Assembly: GCA_903861125.1 (NCBI GenBank)
Contig: CAIOTF010000018.1
Coordinates: 19,778 to 83,777 of the forward strand
Reading direction: 5' to 3'
From: an uncultured Ignavibacteriota bacterium
GTDB lineage: Bacteria > Bacteroidota > Ignavibacteria > UBA10030 > UBA8401
Length of the DNA: 64,000 bases
Shown: piece after piece, positions 36,178 through 45,281 of the stretch
Layout: each line of letters opens with the position of its first letter
Position numbering within the stretch: position 1 is the first letter of the stretch
Position numbers and translations under genes: made by a program
Notes under the pieces: model-generated
Told to the model about the DNA's origin: nothing
The model's input: only the letters and a program-made list of their open reading frames with translations
Databases searched by the model: none

Positions 36178-37476
36178 TTACATTTGCTGTGTGTGCATCT
36201 CTATTCCGATCTTTTTAAGGAAGTCGAACGGCAGTTCACCGCCGGCAAAGACAAAGACATAATCATTGGGAATTTCCTTATCCCCTTCGGAAGTCGAAAT
36301 CACAACGGAATTTTCACGTATCTCTTTCACATCGGAACTGAAAATGGTTGAGATCTGTTTCCTTTGCGAATACTCCTCAATATGCTGTTTATTGCGCTCT
36401 TTAATGCGGGTAAATTCCTCTTTCCGGTACGACAGCGTCACCGTATTTCCTTTTTGGATCGCAAGACCAACGGCCGCTTCGATGGCGGAATCACCCCCGC
36501 CGACCACAAGCAAATTGTTATTATTGAATTGTGACGCATCAATAAGTTTATACATCACTTTCGACAGATCTTCCCCCTGAACATTTAGTTTCCGCGGGGT
36601 ACCGCGCCGTCCGAGGCCCAGCACAACACGTGCAGCCGTCATCGTCCGCTGAGAAGTTGTAAGGATAAAATGGTTATCAACTTTTTCCACCGCCAAGACT
36701 TTTTCGTTAACGGATATGTTCAGTGTGGCGTGAGCAATGATCTTTTGCCATACTTCCAGCAGCGCTTCCTTCCTCACTTCCGTTAACTTCAATTTGCCCC
36801 ACAACGGCAATTCGACCGGAGATGTCATAACGATCTTTGCGCGCGGGAAATGCAGAATTGCACCGCCGATGTCACTCTGTTCAATAATGATGGATTTCAG
36901 ATTCAATGATTTTGCCATCAGTCCTGAAGCCAAACCGGATGGACCCGCACCGACGACGACAATATCATAATCAGCTGTATGGGGAGATAATTTTGAAGCG
37001 ATATATTCTACGGCAGCCTTCCCTTGTGTAACCGCATTTTTGATCAATCCGATACCGCCCAGTTCACCAACAATGAATACTCCGGGCACGCTCGTTTCAT
37101 AATGTTCATCCAGAACCGGAACGCCGGCGCTCCGGCTTGGTTTTGCCGGAAGCAATTCAATGGCACCCACAGGACATGCATCGGCGCATAATCCGTGTCC
37201 GACACATTTTGCTCCGTGTATCAGCGCCGCCTTCATATCAATGATAGCGATGACATCGCCCTCCGGACAGACATTCACGCACCCTCCGCATCCCAAACAA
37301 TTGGTGACATCGATATGGGGATGCATTGTGGTCGCTTCATGCAGACCCGTCACTTTCAGTTCCTGGAATTTTTTTCGCGCTTTCGCTTCCTTTTTTTTCA
37401 CGCCACGTACATACGGAATGACGGTGATCGAAATTAAAAGCATTGTTACAACCAGTGTAATCAGGGTTTCATTCAT
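36178..37476 (-). CDS. membrane-anchored ferredoxin / FAD-dependent NAD(P)H oxidoreductase
   Basis: 432 residues in three parts. One N-terminal membrane helix (about 5-22) is followed by basic residues, so the rest faces the cytoplasm. Two [4Fe-4S] clusters follow at 59-115 (CLGCGGCVNVCPEG and CVGHGLCADACPVG). A thioredoxin-reductase-like flavoprotein spans ~165-432, with the FAD motif VVVGAGPSGLASG and the NAD(P) motif VVGGGDSAIEAAV; it lacks the redox CxxC pair of thioredoxin reductase. It is the last gene of the cytochrome operon, seven bases after the barrel-protein gene. It probably exchanges electrons between NAD(P)H or ferredoxin and the membrane pool or cytochromes. Confidence 0.88.
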   Translation of the reverse strand: MNETLITLVVTMLLISITVIPYVRGVKKKEAKARKKFQELKVTGLHEATTMHPHIDVTNCLGCGGCVNVCPEGDVIAIIDMKAALIHGAKCVGHGLCADACPVGAIELLPAKPSRSAGVPVLDEHYETSVPGVFIVGELGGIGLIKNAVTQGKAAVEYIASKLSPHTADYDIVVVGAGPSGLASGLMAKSLNLKSIIIEQSDIGGAILHFPRAKIVMTSPVELPLWGKLKLTEVRKEALLEVWQKIIAHATLNISVNEKVLAVEKVDNHFILTTSQRTMTAARVVLGLGRRGTPRKLNVQGEDLSKVMYKLIDASQFNNNNLLVVGGGDSAIEAAVGLAIQKGNTVTLSYRKEEFTRIKERNKQHIEEYSQRKQISTIFSSDVKEIRENSVVISTSEGDKEIPNDYVFVFAGGELPFDFLKKIGIEMHTQQM

Positions 37477-37482
37477 ACTGTT

Positions 37483-39108
37483 TTAGAATCGCATTCCAAC
37501 TTCGGCATACACTCTGTAACTATTCATCGTCGTGTCAAAAATACCGTCCACGGAAAGGGAGGTATACCACATTTTTGAGATACGGTAATAGAGATTTGCC
37601 GTTGCCGTTTGTGTTGTATAAGTCTGTTTTAGAGAAGTAATTGTGTATTGATAATAGTCGTAGCGCAGTGAGGCCGAGAGTGCATAGAAGAACGTCCGGT
37701 CAAAATCGATCGTATAGTTATTCCCGTCTGAAAATTCCCCTACGATACGCGCATACCGAACTCCTGCATTGATATCCGTGCCCAAAATATCGCTCATGCG
37801 CAATGATGTGCCAAGATTATATGAATCACGGGTGCTTCCCTTCCGCGTACGGAATGTTCCGTTAGTGGAAAGCGTGATAAAATACGGCAGACGGAATGTC
37901 ACGTTGCCGCGGAATCCCTGAAGGATATTCTTATCGAAAAGCGTGTCCGACATTGTTTTCATTGTTTCAAAAAGATAGACGCTCCGTGATGCATCGTACC
38001 CGATACTTGATGTGAACCATTGTACGGGATAATAATTAATGGTGAAGAACGTGTTGGATAATTTCAACGCACCTTTCACCACTCCGTTCGTGATATCATT
38101 CAATTCAAGTTCCGTACTTTCATACAGAGAAAGCTCGGGACCGAGCGACAATGAATTCTGCAGGTACAGAAATTCACGGTCGAGTCTGGAACTGACCATC
38201 TGGCGTCCATATGCAATCGTTCCGTCGAACTGATGGAAGAAATCGATTCCCTGCCGGTAGTTCAAAAAGAGGGAAGCTTTTGTTTCGTTGGTATTCACCG
38301 ACAGGGACCTGTTGGATACCTGCGCACCCCCTAATACACCCGCTGTGAATTCGTCAAACCGGTAGAACATCTGGAACCCGTCAAATGTCCCCATACCGCC
38401 GACATAGCGGGATGTCATTCTGCCGAAACCGTAACCAAAGTCCTCTTCTGCAATATCACTCTGGAGCGTGAATTCATAGATGCGATGATTCACTCCCGAT
38501 GATCTGCCGTACATTGAATACGCTTGTTTTGATTCGTAATAGCTTCTGTCGTAGAAGGAAAGGTTTGCACCGGTCCCGAGAAGATTCTGCACATCAAGCC
38601 GAATGACCGTTGAAGGCTGACTGATATTAAAACGTGTATTTTCAGCAGCAATGTAATTGTACTGCACTCCTATTCTTCCTGAAACAATATCTTCTGTACT
38701 TTGAACAGGAACAGGTGGAAGAGATTTCACCGATGCACCCTCAGTATCACGCCTGACCGTTACAGCAGTATCCTTCTTTACCGTTTCTTGTACCGCGCTG
38801 ATCTCGATGATCTCTTTTTTTATCACTGCATCATTCCCCACAGAAAACGGCGATTTCTGCGTTACGATCTGCGCAGCACTGGAACGGCGGGAAACGGCAG
38901 TGACGGCAACAGATCCGATCTCTTTTCCTGCATTGTAGATCTTCAGAGTATCACCAACCTCTATGCGCTGTTCCCTTCCCGCATCAATATAAACAACCGA
39001 TGCCGCTACGTACGAAACCGCAAAGCGAAGCTCTTTTTTTGTCTGTCCGTTTCCGTTGACGGCGGACAGCAAAGCAACAATAAATATTATATTAAATATC
39101 TTCTTCAT
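37483..39108 (-). CDS. outer-membrane beta-barrel protein of the cytochrome operon
   Basis: 541 residues. A signal peptide (IIFIVALLSAVNG, cleavage near 20) leads into a ~70-residue SH3-like periplasmic domain (VVYIDAGREQRIEVGDTLKIYNAG). A linker rich in Val/Thr/Lys follows (~110-145), then a long region of alternating amphipathic strands ending in VYAEVGMRF, whose terminal Phe is typical of outer-membrane barrels. The family was not recognised. By position it may play the part of the porin sheath (MtrB/PioB role) that carries multihaem cytochromes through the outer membrane. Seven bases separate it from both its neighbours. Confidence 0.75.
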   Translation of the reverse strand: MKKIFNIIFIVALLSAVNGNGQTKKELRFAVSYVAASVVYIDAGREQRIEVGDTLKIYNAGKEIGSVAVTAVSRRSSAAQIVTQKSPFSVGNDAVIKKEIIEISAVQETVKKDTAVTVRRDTEGASVKSLPPVPVQSTEDIVSGRIGVQYNYIAAENTRFNISQPSTVIRLDVQNLLGTGANLSFYDRSYYESKQAYSMYGRSSGVNHRIYEFTLQSDIAEEDFGYGFGRMTSRYVGGMGTFDGFQMFYRFDEFTAGVLGGAQVSNRSLSVNTNETKASLFLNYRQGIDFFHQFDGTIAYGRQMVSSRLDREFLYLQNSLSLGPELSLYESTELELNDITNGVVKGALKLSNTFFTINYYPVQWFTSSIGYDASRSVYLFETMKTMSDTLFDKNILQGFRGNVTFRLPYFITLSTNGTFRTRKGSTRDSYNLGTSLRMSDILGTDINAGVRYARIVGEFSDGNNYTIDFDRTFFYALSASLRYDYYQYTITSLKQTYTTQTATANLYYRISKMWYTSLSVDGIFDTTMNSYRVYAEVGMRF

Positions 39109-39115
39109 TCTTTAT

Positions 39116-39928
39116 TTATTCTGCCTGTCCTTGCGGATGGCAGCGATAACACGCCTGACTTTGATAGCTGTAATTACGGATACCGCCATGATGACTGTCC
39201 GTAGATGACTTGCTGTGCTTATGACAATTGATGCACTCGAACAACTGATAATTCGATTGTGTTGTATGACAATCTCCGCACGAATTCCACCTGCCGGGGC
39301 TATGCCTTGCTCCGGCACCGATCGGAAAATAACTGTGCGGGAATAATGATGCCGGCTGCCACGTTAGCGCACGGTGACAAATTGCGCAATCGGGCGGAAA
39401 CCTTGCCGTCAGATGATTCGGATTATTGGCAGACGCATACTCTTTTTGATGACACGTAATACATTGGATCGGTGTTCCGCGAAAAATATTGTTTATATGA
39501 CACGATGTGCAGGCTACAGCAGCATGAGCTCCGCGTGTAGGAAACTGCGTCTTGTCGTGATCAAAATCCGTCTGCCATGATACGGCGGTTTGCCGGTGAC
39601 ACTGACTGCAATCTGTACTGAATCCTGCGGTCCGGTGATTGATCGAGATCGCCGCATCATAATCCTTTTTATGACAAAAAATGCATACGGTTGACAATCC
39701 GACAAACTTCAACGACGTATGACAATTTCTGCATGCCGTATTTCTATGCTGTCCTTCCAGCACATATCCCGTAGCGGCATGATCGAATTTCATCGGTGAA
39801 GAAAGTTCATTCCATCCTTCGGTCGAATGACAATCGACGCATTTCCACTGTATTGTACCGTGAGGTGACCCTTGTGAAAATAGTGACGAAACAACAATCA
39901 ATTGAACAATGATAAATGTAAATTTCAT
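39116..39928 (-). CDS. decahaem c-type cytochrome
   Basis: 270 residues from the ATG at 39928 (the frame extends to a TTG at 39949). A signal peptide (FTFIIVQLIVVSSLFSQG) precedes ten CxxCH haem c sites (CVDCH, CRNCH, CIFCH, CSQCH, CTSCH, CITCH, CAICH, CGDCH, CINCH, CYRCH). Extra histidines in the recurring FDHDKTQFPTRGAHA and NNPNHLTARF patterns are likely distal ligands. It is built from the same three-haem unit as the 40-haem protein next door, so the two are paralogues. Exported; periplasmic or outer-membrane-associated. It lies 7 bases from the barrel-protein gene. Confidence 0.93.
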   Translation of the reverse strand: MKFTFIIVQLIVVSSLFSQGSPHGTIQWKCVDCHSTEGWNELSSPMKFDHAATGYVLEGQHRNTACRNCHTSLKFVGLSTVCIFCHKKDYDAAISINHRTAGFSTDCSQCHRQTAVSWQTDFDHDKTQFPTRGAHAAVACTSCHINNIFRGTPIQCITCHQKEYASANNPNHLTARFPPDCAICHRALTWQPASLFPHSYFPIGAGARHSPGRWNSCGDCHTTQSNYQLFECINCHKHSKSSTDSHHGGIRNYSYQSQACYRCHPQGQAE

Positions 39929-40059
39929 TTGTTTAGAACCACAGAGCAAAATAGTATTCCAGAATTCTCTTGTGGAATCATCAGAACAATTCCCGCACTA
40001 TGACCTTTTACCGTATACCGTGTTTGGTTTTATCTCCACCGGCAGACCAAACAAATCCT

Positions 40060-43047
40060 TTAATTATTGCCGGTTTTATTGCTGGGATGACACCCTGATC
40101 CAAGACAGCTTCTTGTTTTATTATGTGCACCCGAATGACATCCGGTTGTACAGCTGAAGGTTAAAAAAGTACCGGGAGTAAAATGGCATTGGGCGCACTT
40201 AACAGCACTGTGTCTATTTGTTGAATATGGATACGAAGGAATATGATTAAAAGTCCATGGCTGCCATTTAATTATAGTTCCGTGACAGAATGTGCATACA
40301 TGTGCAGTATTATATTGACCGGCAACGTGATCCGGAACTTTCGCTCCATTATAATCCGTCAGATGGCATACATAACAATCCGTGGTCGTCCCTTTATACA
40401 CTCCATTTTTATGACAACTTACACACGAAGCAGTAACGTGAGTGCCGATTAACGGAAACGCAGTTGTGCTGTGATTAAATGTCGCCGGCTTCCATGCCGT
40501 CATTGAATGACACGTTAAACAAGTATGCGAAAATTGCGATGTCACGTGACTCGGAGTTGCTGTAGCGTTAAAATCGGTCAAATGACAGGTGTAACAGTCC
40601 GTTGTGGTTCCCTTATACACACCATTTTTGTGACAGTCTCCGCACAGAACGGCTGCGTGTGCGCCGAGCAACGGGAAAGCGGTATTAGCATGACTGAACG
40701 TAGAAGGCTTCCATACCGTTGTGGAGTGACACGTTATACAATCGTGCGAGAACTGCGCCGTTACATGGTTTGGATTTGTTACACCATTGAAATTGGTTTG
40801 ATGACAGCTGTAGCAATCGGATGGCAATCCTTTGAATACGCCGTTTTTATGACATGACTCACACGCAAGAGATACGTGCGCTCCGACAAGCTGGAAATTG
40901 GTGGTAGCGTGATTGAAGGTTGAAGGCTTCCACGCAATTGTTGAATGGCATGTCATACAATCGTGCGAGAATTGCGCCGTAGCATGGTTCGGACTTGTGG
41001 TCGCATTGAAATTAGTCTGATGACAACTATAGCAGTCGGACGACAATCCTTTGAATACGCCGTTTTTATGACACGATTCACACGCAACAGTTACGTGCGC
41101 TCCGACAAGTTGGAAATTGGTTGTGGCGTGATTGAAGGTGGATGGTTTCCACGCAATTGTTGAATGGCATGTCATACAATCGTGCGAGAATTGCGCCGTT
41201 GCATGGTTCGGACTTGTGGTCGCGTTGAAATTAGTCTGGTGACAACTATAGCAGTCGGACGGCAAACCCTTATACACACCATTTTTATGACACGATTCAC
41301 ACGCAACAGTTACGTGCGCTCCGACAAGCTGAAAATTGGTTGTGGCGTGATTGAAGGTGGAGGGTTTCCACGCAATTGTAGAATGGCATGTCATACAATC
41401 GTGCGAGAATTGCGCCGCAACGTGATTCGGACTTGTGGTTGTATTGAAATTCGTTTGGTGACAGCTGTAGCAGTCGGACGGTAATCCTTTGAATACTCCA
41501 TTCTTATGACACGATTCACACGCAACAGTTACGTGCGCTCCGACAAGCTGGAAATTGGTCTTTGCATGGCTGAATGTTGAAGGCTTCCATGCGATTACTG
41601 TGTGGCATGTAAGACAATCATGACTGAACTGCGCAACAGTATGATTAGGCGCTACAGTCTTTCCAAAATCCTTCTGATGACACGAGAAACAGTCGCCGGG
41701 CAAACCGATAAATCTGCCGGCGGAATGACACGATGCACAATCGGCAGAAGTGTGAGCGCCAACGAGCGGAAAATTAGTCTTCGCATGGTTGAATGATGAC
41801 GGCTTCCACCCGTTCGGTGAATGGCACGACACACAGTCATGACTAAGTTGGGCCGTTTGATGGTTCGGCGCGACCGCTTTCTTATAATTCGTTTGATGAC
41901 AGGTGTAGCATTCGGTATTCAATCCTTTATATACTCCCGACGAATGACACGAAGCACAATCAGCATTTTTATGTGCGCCAAGAAGCGGATAACTTGTCTT
42001 TGCGTGATCGAAGGTTGATGGCGACCATGCAACCAGATTATGACACGCCAGACAATTATGATCGAACTGCGCTTTACTATGGCTCGGTTGTTTCACTTTA
42101 TTGAAATCAGCCGTGTGACATGTGAAACAGTCTTTCGTCAACCCTTTGAACTGCCCTGTGGAATGACAGGATGAACATTCCGTACCCGCATGAGCACCAA
42201 CCAGCGCAAAGTCCGTTTTACTATGATCGAACGTGGCAGGTTTCCATCCATTGATCGAATGGCAGGTAAGACATTCGCGGGAGAACTGTGCCGCTAAATG
42301 GTTCGGCGTGACCACTTTCGCAAAATCCTTCTGATGACAGGAATAACAATCGGTCGGAAGCGCGGTATATTTTCCACCGGCGTGACAACCGGAACACTCG
42401 ATCGCCCGATGCACGCCGACCAACGGAAAATTAGTCTTCGCATGATCGAATGCTGCAGGCTTCCATCCGTTCATCGTATGGCAGGTCAGGCACGTATGAG
42501 TAAAACGGCCCTGAACGTGATTTGGTGAGATGGCACTTGTAAAATCCCTTTGATGGCAGTAAAAACAATCGTGGGACAGACCTAAAAATTTATTATTGGT
42601 ATGGCATGAAGCGCAATCAACGGACTGATGGTTGCCAGTTAGCTGAAAATTTGTTTTGGAATGCTGGAAGATCGACGGTTTCCACGCAGTAAGGGTATGG
42701 CAGGTAAGACACTCGCGCGAAAATTTTCCCAGCTGATGGTTTGGCGTGAACGCCCTCACAAAATCCTTTTGATGACACGAAAAGCATGTTGTCGGGGTAC
42801 CGGAAAATTTCTTTGTGGTGTGGCATTGAAGGCATGCAACATTGCCGTGCTGGCCATCCAGCGAAAATCCGGTCACCGCATGGCTGAATTTCATCGGACG
42901 CGCTAGTTCTTTCCATGACTTGGTCGTATGGCAATCCGTACAGGCGATGGAGAGCGGACCGTGAGGAGATTTCTGCGCATGAGCTGTGGAAAAAAGAGCA
43001 AACGTCACTGCAAGAACAACGAGCGTGCGAGAGACGATGCTGTTCAT
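40060..43047 (-). CDS. giant multihaem c-type cytochrome, about 40 haems
   Basis: 995 residues from the ATG at 43047, which overlaps the stop of the upstream cytochrome (ATGA); an upstream in-frame start at 43074 is less likely. Signal peptide MNSIVSRTLVVLAVTFALFS, cleavage after AHA. I count 38 CxxCH motifs plus one CX3CH (CTTGCH) and one CX4CH (CLGSGCH) at the C-terminus. The body is twelve units of about 73 residues, each with three haem sites and four further conserved His (PNH, FSH, FNH, GAH), enough for bis-His ligation. Each haem takes ~25 residues, so the chain is little more than a haem wire. It should be exported and probably reaches the cell surface. Confidence 0.95.
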   Translation of the reverse strand: MNSIVSRTLVVLAVTFALFSTAHAQKSPHGPLSIACTDCHTTKSWKELARPMKFSHAVTGFSLDGQHGNVACLQCHTTKKFSGTPTTCFSCHQKDFVRAFTPNHQLGKFSRECLTCHTLTAWKPSIFQHSKTNFQLTGNHQSVDCASCHTNNKFLGLSHDCFYCHQRDFTSAISPNHVQGRFTHTCLTCHTMNGWKPAAFDHAKTNFPLVGVHRAIECSGCHAGGKYTALPTDCYSCHQKDFAKVVTPNHLAAQFSRECLTCHSINGWKPATFDHSKTDFALVGAHAGTECSSCHSTGQFKGLTKDCFTCHTADFNKVKQPSHSKAQFDHNCLACHNLVAWSPSTFDHAKTSYPLLGAHKNADCASCHSSGVYKGLNTECYTCHQTNYKKAVAPNHQTAQLSHDCVSCHSPNGWKPSSFNHAKTNFPLVGAHTSADCASCHSAGRFIGLPGDCFSCHQKDFGKTVAPNHTVAQFSHDCLTCHTVIAWKPSTFSHAKTNFQLVGAHVTVACESCHKNGVFKGLPSDCYSCHQTNFNTTTSPNHVAAQFSHDCMTCHSTIAWKPSTFNHATTNFQLVGAHVTVACESCHKNGVYKGLPSDCYSCHQTNFNATTSPNHATAQFSHDCMTCHSTIAWKPSTFNHATTNFQLVGAHVTVACESCHKNGVFKGLSSDCYSCHQTNFNATTSPNHATAQFSHDCMTCHSTIAWKPSTFNHATTNFQLVGAHVSLACESCHKNGVFKGLPSDCYSCHQTNFNGVTNPNHVTAQFSHDCITCHSTTVWKPSTFSHANTAFPLLGAHAAVLCGDCHKNGVYKGTTTDCYTCHLTDFNATATPSHVTSQFSHTCLTCHSMTAWKPATFNHSTTAFPLIGTHVTASCVSCHKNGVYKGTTTDCYVCHLTDYNGAKVPDHVAGQYNTAHVCTFCHGTIIKWQPWTFNHIPSYPYSTNRHSAVKCAQCHFTPGTFLTFSCTTGCHSGAHNKTRSCLGSGCHPSNKTGNN
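40645..41520 (-). repeat. 219-bp tandem coding repeats in the 40-haem cytochrome gene
   Basis: Anchor sites encoding CESCH or CGDCH recur at exactly 219-base spacing (41506, 41287, 41068, 40849, 40630). Three of the four units are nearly identical at base level over long blocks, unlike the other units of the same gene, which points to recent tandem duplication or gene conversion. Confidence 0.85.
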
Positions 43048-44684
43048 TGTTTGTCCGTATGACAGTCCGTGCATAAGAGCCCCAGTGGTTTATATTTGGT
43101 GATCTTTTTCCCATTCACAGTATATTGTGCATGACACTTCATGCATTGCACTCCGGCGTGCTTTCCCGTTAACGCAAAACGGGCCTGGGTATCGTGATTG
43201 AATGTAACTTTTTTCCATGATGCCGTGCTATGACATTTTGCACACTCCGTTACGCCCGCAAAGGCAAACTGTCCGTCGTGCTCATCGGTATGGCATGAGG
43301 AGCATTCCCTGCGAAGATCAGCATATTTAATAGGAGAACCGTTCGCCGGTTTTTTGTGGCATTGCTCACACTTCAACTCGGCATGTTTCCCGAGCAGCGG
43401 AAATTTTGTTTTTTCATGCGAAAAGAGAAGTTTGTCCCACGCACTTACCGTATGACACGTTTCACACCCTTTCGTCATTATCTTTGCAAACTGACCTTTG
43501 TGAATATCCTGATGGCATGTTAGGCATTCAAGGTTTCCCTCCCAGTGAAACTTCCGGGTACTTTTTGCTTTCACTGCATTAGCGGTGTGGCATGCTCCGC
43601 AGGGAATGGCCGTATGTGCACCCGCCAGCGGAAACCGTGTCGCCTGGTGCTGCTGATATGCAAAACGGACAATCGTAAATCCTTCTTCGGTATGGCACGA
43701 CTCGCATTTTCCCTTATCGGTACGGTATAGGAACTGCATTGCATGTGCGTCGGAGTGACAGTTTGCGCACGCTTGAAATTTTGTCATGCGATATCCTATC
43801 TCTCCGCTTGCATTCACCCCTTTTGGGTTGGGATTGTGGCACTGCTCGCATTTGAGCTGCGCGTGTTTCCCTTTCAACGGATATTGCGTGGTCGCATGAT
43901 CGAATTGTCCCTTCGATATTTTGTGAAAATCATCCGTAGAGTGGCACGCATTGCACTCCTGTTTGAACTTTCCCTTATGCGGATCGACGTGACAATTGCT
44001 GCAGGAAGAAAACTCCATCTTCACAAAACGAACCGTTTTCCCATCTTCGAGCATCTTGTTATGACATTTCATACACTCTGTTTTCTGATGGCTTCCGGTT
44101 AGAGGATAATTTGTCCGGTCGTGTGAAAATTTAAGAACTGACTTCCACTGATCGATGGTATGGCACGATGAACATTCACGACCGGCAAACTGTCCTTTAT
44201 GTTTATCCTCATGGCACGAGGAACAATTCGTCGACAATCCCATATATGTTCTTTTCTTATACTCATCCGAAAGTTTTTGAACATCGGGAGCAGCTATACG
44301 CTCTTTTTTGTGGCAATCCTTGCACTCTATTTTTTTGTGTTTCCCCTCCAAAACAAAGCCGACTGTGGAATGATCGAACGCCTTTGTATCAAACCGTACG
44401 ATTTGGAAATTCCGTCCGTGATGTTCCTTGTGACACTCTTCGCACAATTTGGCACCGATGGAAACATGGAATCCTTTTTTTTGCTTCAGCCGTGCATTAA
44501 TCTCCTTATGGCAGTCCAAACACCTCTCATTCGAAAGTGACTTCCCCACCGAATGACACTTTGTGCAGTTCTCTACTCCTTCAAGGTCCTTGTGGGCATT
44601 CGTCAATTCACCGGGCGAGATTTGTCCGTACGATAATACTGAAAAGAGAATGAAGAGGGTGATATGTGCGCAAAAACGGGACAT
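43044..44684 (-). CDS. 20-haem c-type cytochrome
   Basis: 546 residues with a signal peptide (LFILFSVLSYGQ). Twenty CxxCH motifs are spread along the chain, the first being CTKCH near residue 40 and the last CTDCH six residues from the end. The spacing between haems is larger and more variable than in the 40-haem neighbour, with lysine-rich linkers, but the FSHDRTNYPLTGSHQKTECMKCH pattern shows the same ancestral unit. The ATG shares one base with the TPR stop (TAATG) and the stop overlaps the next cytochrome start by four bases, so production of these proteins is coupled. Likely a periplasmic carrier between the cytochrome b and the larger cytochrome. Confidence 0.95.
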   Translation of the reverse strand: MSRFCAHITLFILFSVLSYGQISPGELTNAHKDLEGVENCTKCHSVGKSLSNERCLDCHKEINARLKQKKGFHVSIGAKLCEECHKEHHGRNFQIVRFDTKAFDHSTVGFVLEGKHKKIECKDCHKKERIAAPDVQKLSDEYKKRTYMGLSTNCSSCHEDKHKGQFAGRECSSCHTIDQWKSVLKFSHDRTNYPLTGSHQKTECMKCHNKMLEDGKTVRFVKMEFSSCSNCHVDPHKGKFKQECNACHSTDDFHKISKGQFDHATTQYPLKGKHAQLKCEQCHNPNPKGVNASGEIGYRMTKFQACANCHSDAHAMQFLYRTDKGKCESCHTEEGFTIVRFAYQQHQATRFPLAGAHTAIPCGACHTANAVKAKSTRKFHWEGNLECLTCHQDIHKGQFAKIMTKGCETCHTVSAWDKLLFSHEKTKFPLLGKHAELKCEQCHKKPANGSPIKYADLRRECSSCHTDEHDGQFAFAGVTECAKCHSTASWKKVTFNHDTQARFALTGKHAGVQCMKCHAQYTVNGKKITKYKPLGLLCTDCHTDKQ

Positions 44685-45280
44685 TACATTTTTTCCAGCT
44701 GTTTAAGAGATTCAGCCGCTTTTTTGGCTTCTGTGCTTTGCGGTGCCACTTGTATCAATTTTTTCCAGGTCTGCTCTGCCTCTTTTAGCTTTCCCTGCTG
44801 ACCATAAATAGCTCCCCTATTATAGAGTGCGGTAGCATTTTTCGGATCTGCGTTCAGCACTACATTGGTGATGTTCAGTGCCTCGCTCAGATTTCCTGTT
44901 TGAGAATAGCAAACGGTAAGATCCAAGAGAATGGCGGTATTCTTCGGATCCAATTTCCGGGCCCGTTCATAATACTGGATAGCTTCTTTGGAATTATGAC
45001 CATCCATCAGCATTGATGCAAGCATCGTTAAATGTGAGACGTTTTTTGGATCCTTCTCAACCGATTTTTTCAATGCATCGAGCTGCTGCGAATATTCTTG
45101 GGCAACATTCCCCTTGCCTGGTACCGCGGGATGATCGGCAGGAAATTCCTTGTCCGATTTTTGAGACTGTTCGGAAATCTTCTGAACCCGGCCACTGTCG
45201 CGCGTTAGAACAAAATAGAGGGCGGCAAGAAGGATGACGGGAATAATAAGTCTGCGGAACCACATGATGAATGTTTTCAT
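44684..45280 (-). CDS. membrane-anchored TPR protein
   Basis: 198 residues from the ATG at 45280, one base after the stop of the cytochrome b gene (the frame extends upstream to 45316). One N-terminal membrane helix (LIIPVILLAALYFVL) precedes a polar linker and about three to four tetratricopeptide repeats (HNSKEAIQYYERARKLDPKNTAILLDLTV, GNLSEALNITNVVLNADPKNATALYNRG, GKLKEAEQTWKKLIQVAPQS). In cytochrome loci such proteins often help c-type cytochrome maturation (NrfG/CcmI-like) or assembly, which is the likely role here. The domain faces the periplasm if the helix is a signal anchor. Confidence 0.85.
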   Translation of the reverse strand: MKTFIMWFRRLIIPVILLAALYFVLTRDSGRVQKISEQSQKSDKEFPADHPAVPGKGNVAQEYSQQLDALKKSVEKDPKNVSHLTMLASMLMDGHNSKEAIQYYERARKLDPKNTAILLDLTVCYSQTGNLSEALNITNVVLNADPKNATALYNRGAIYGQQGKLKEAEQTWKKLIQVAPQSTEAKKAAESLKQLEKM

Positions 45281-45281
45281 A

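Noticed and set aside
40021..40053. Inverted repeat TGTTTGGT/ACCAAACA between the 40-haem and 10-haem genes
   Set aside because: Loop of 17 bases and no T-run on the minus strand, so it is not a convincing terminator; could be an RNA-processing site but unsupported.
40243..41484. Several plus-strand frames with repeated MACHTIVRELRR-like peptides
   Set aside because: They are antisense shadows of the tandem repeats of the 40-haem cytochrome gene.
40645..41520. Regularly spaced repeats that could suggest a CRISPR array
   Set aside because: The period is 219 bases, the whole unit is repeated, and it is an open reading frame encoding haem sites.
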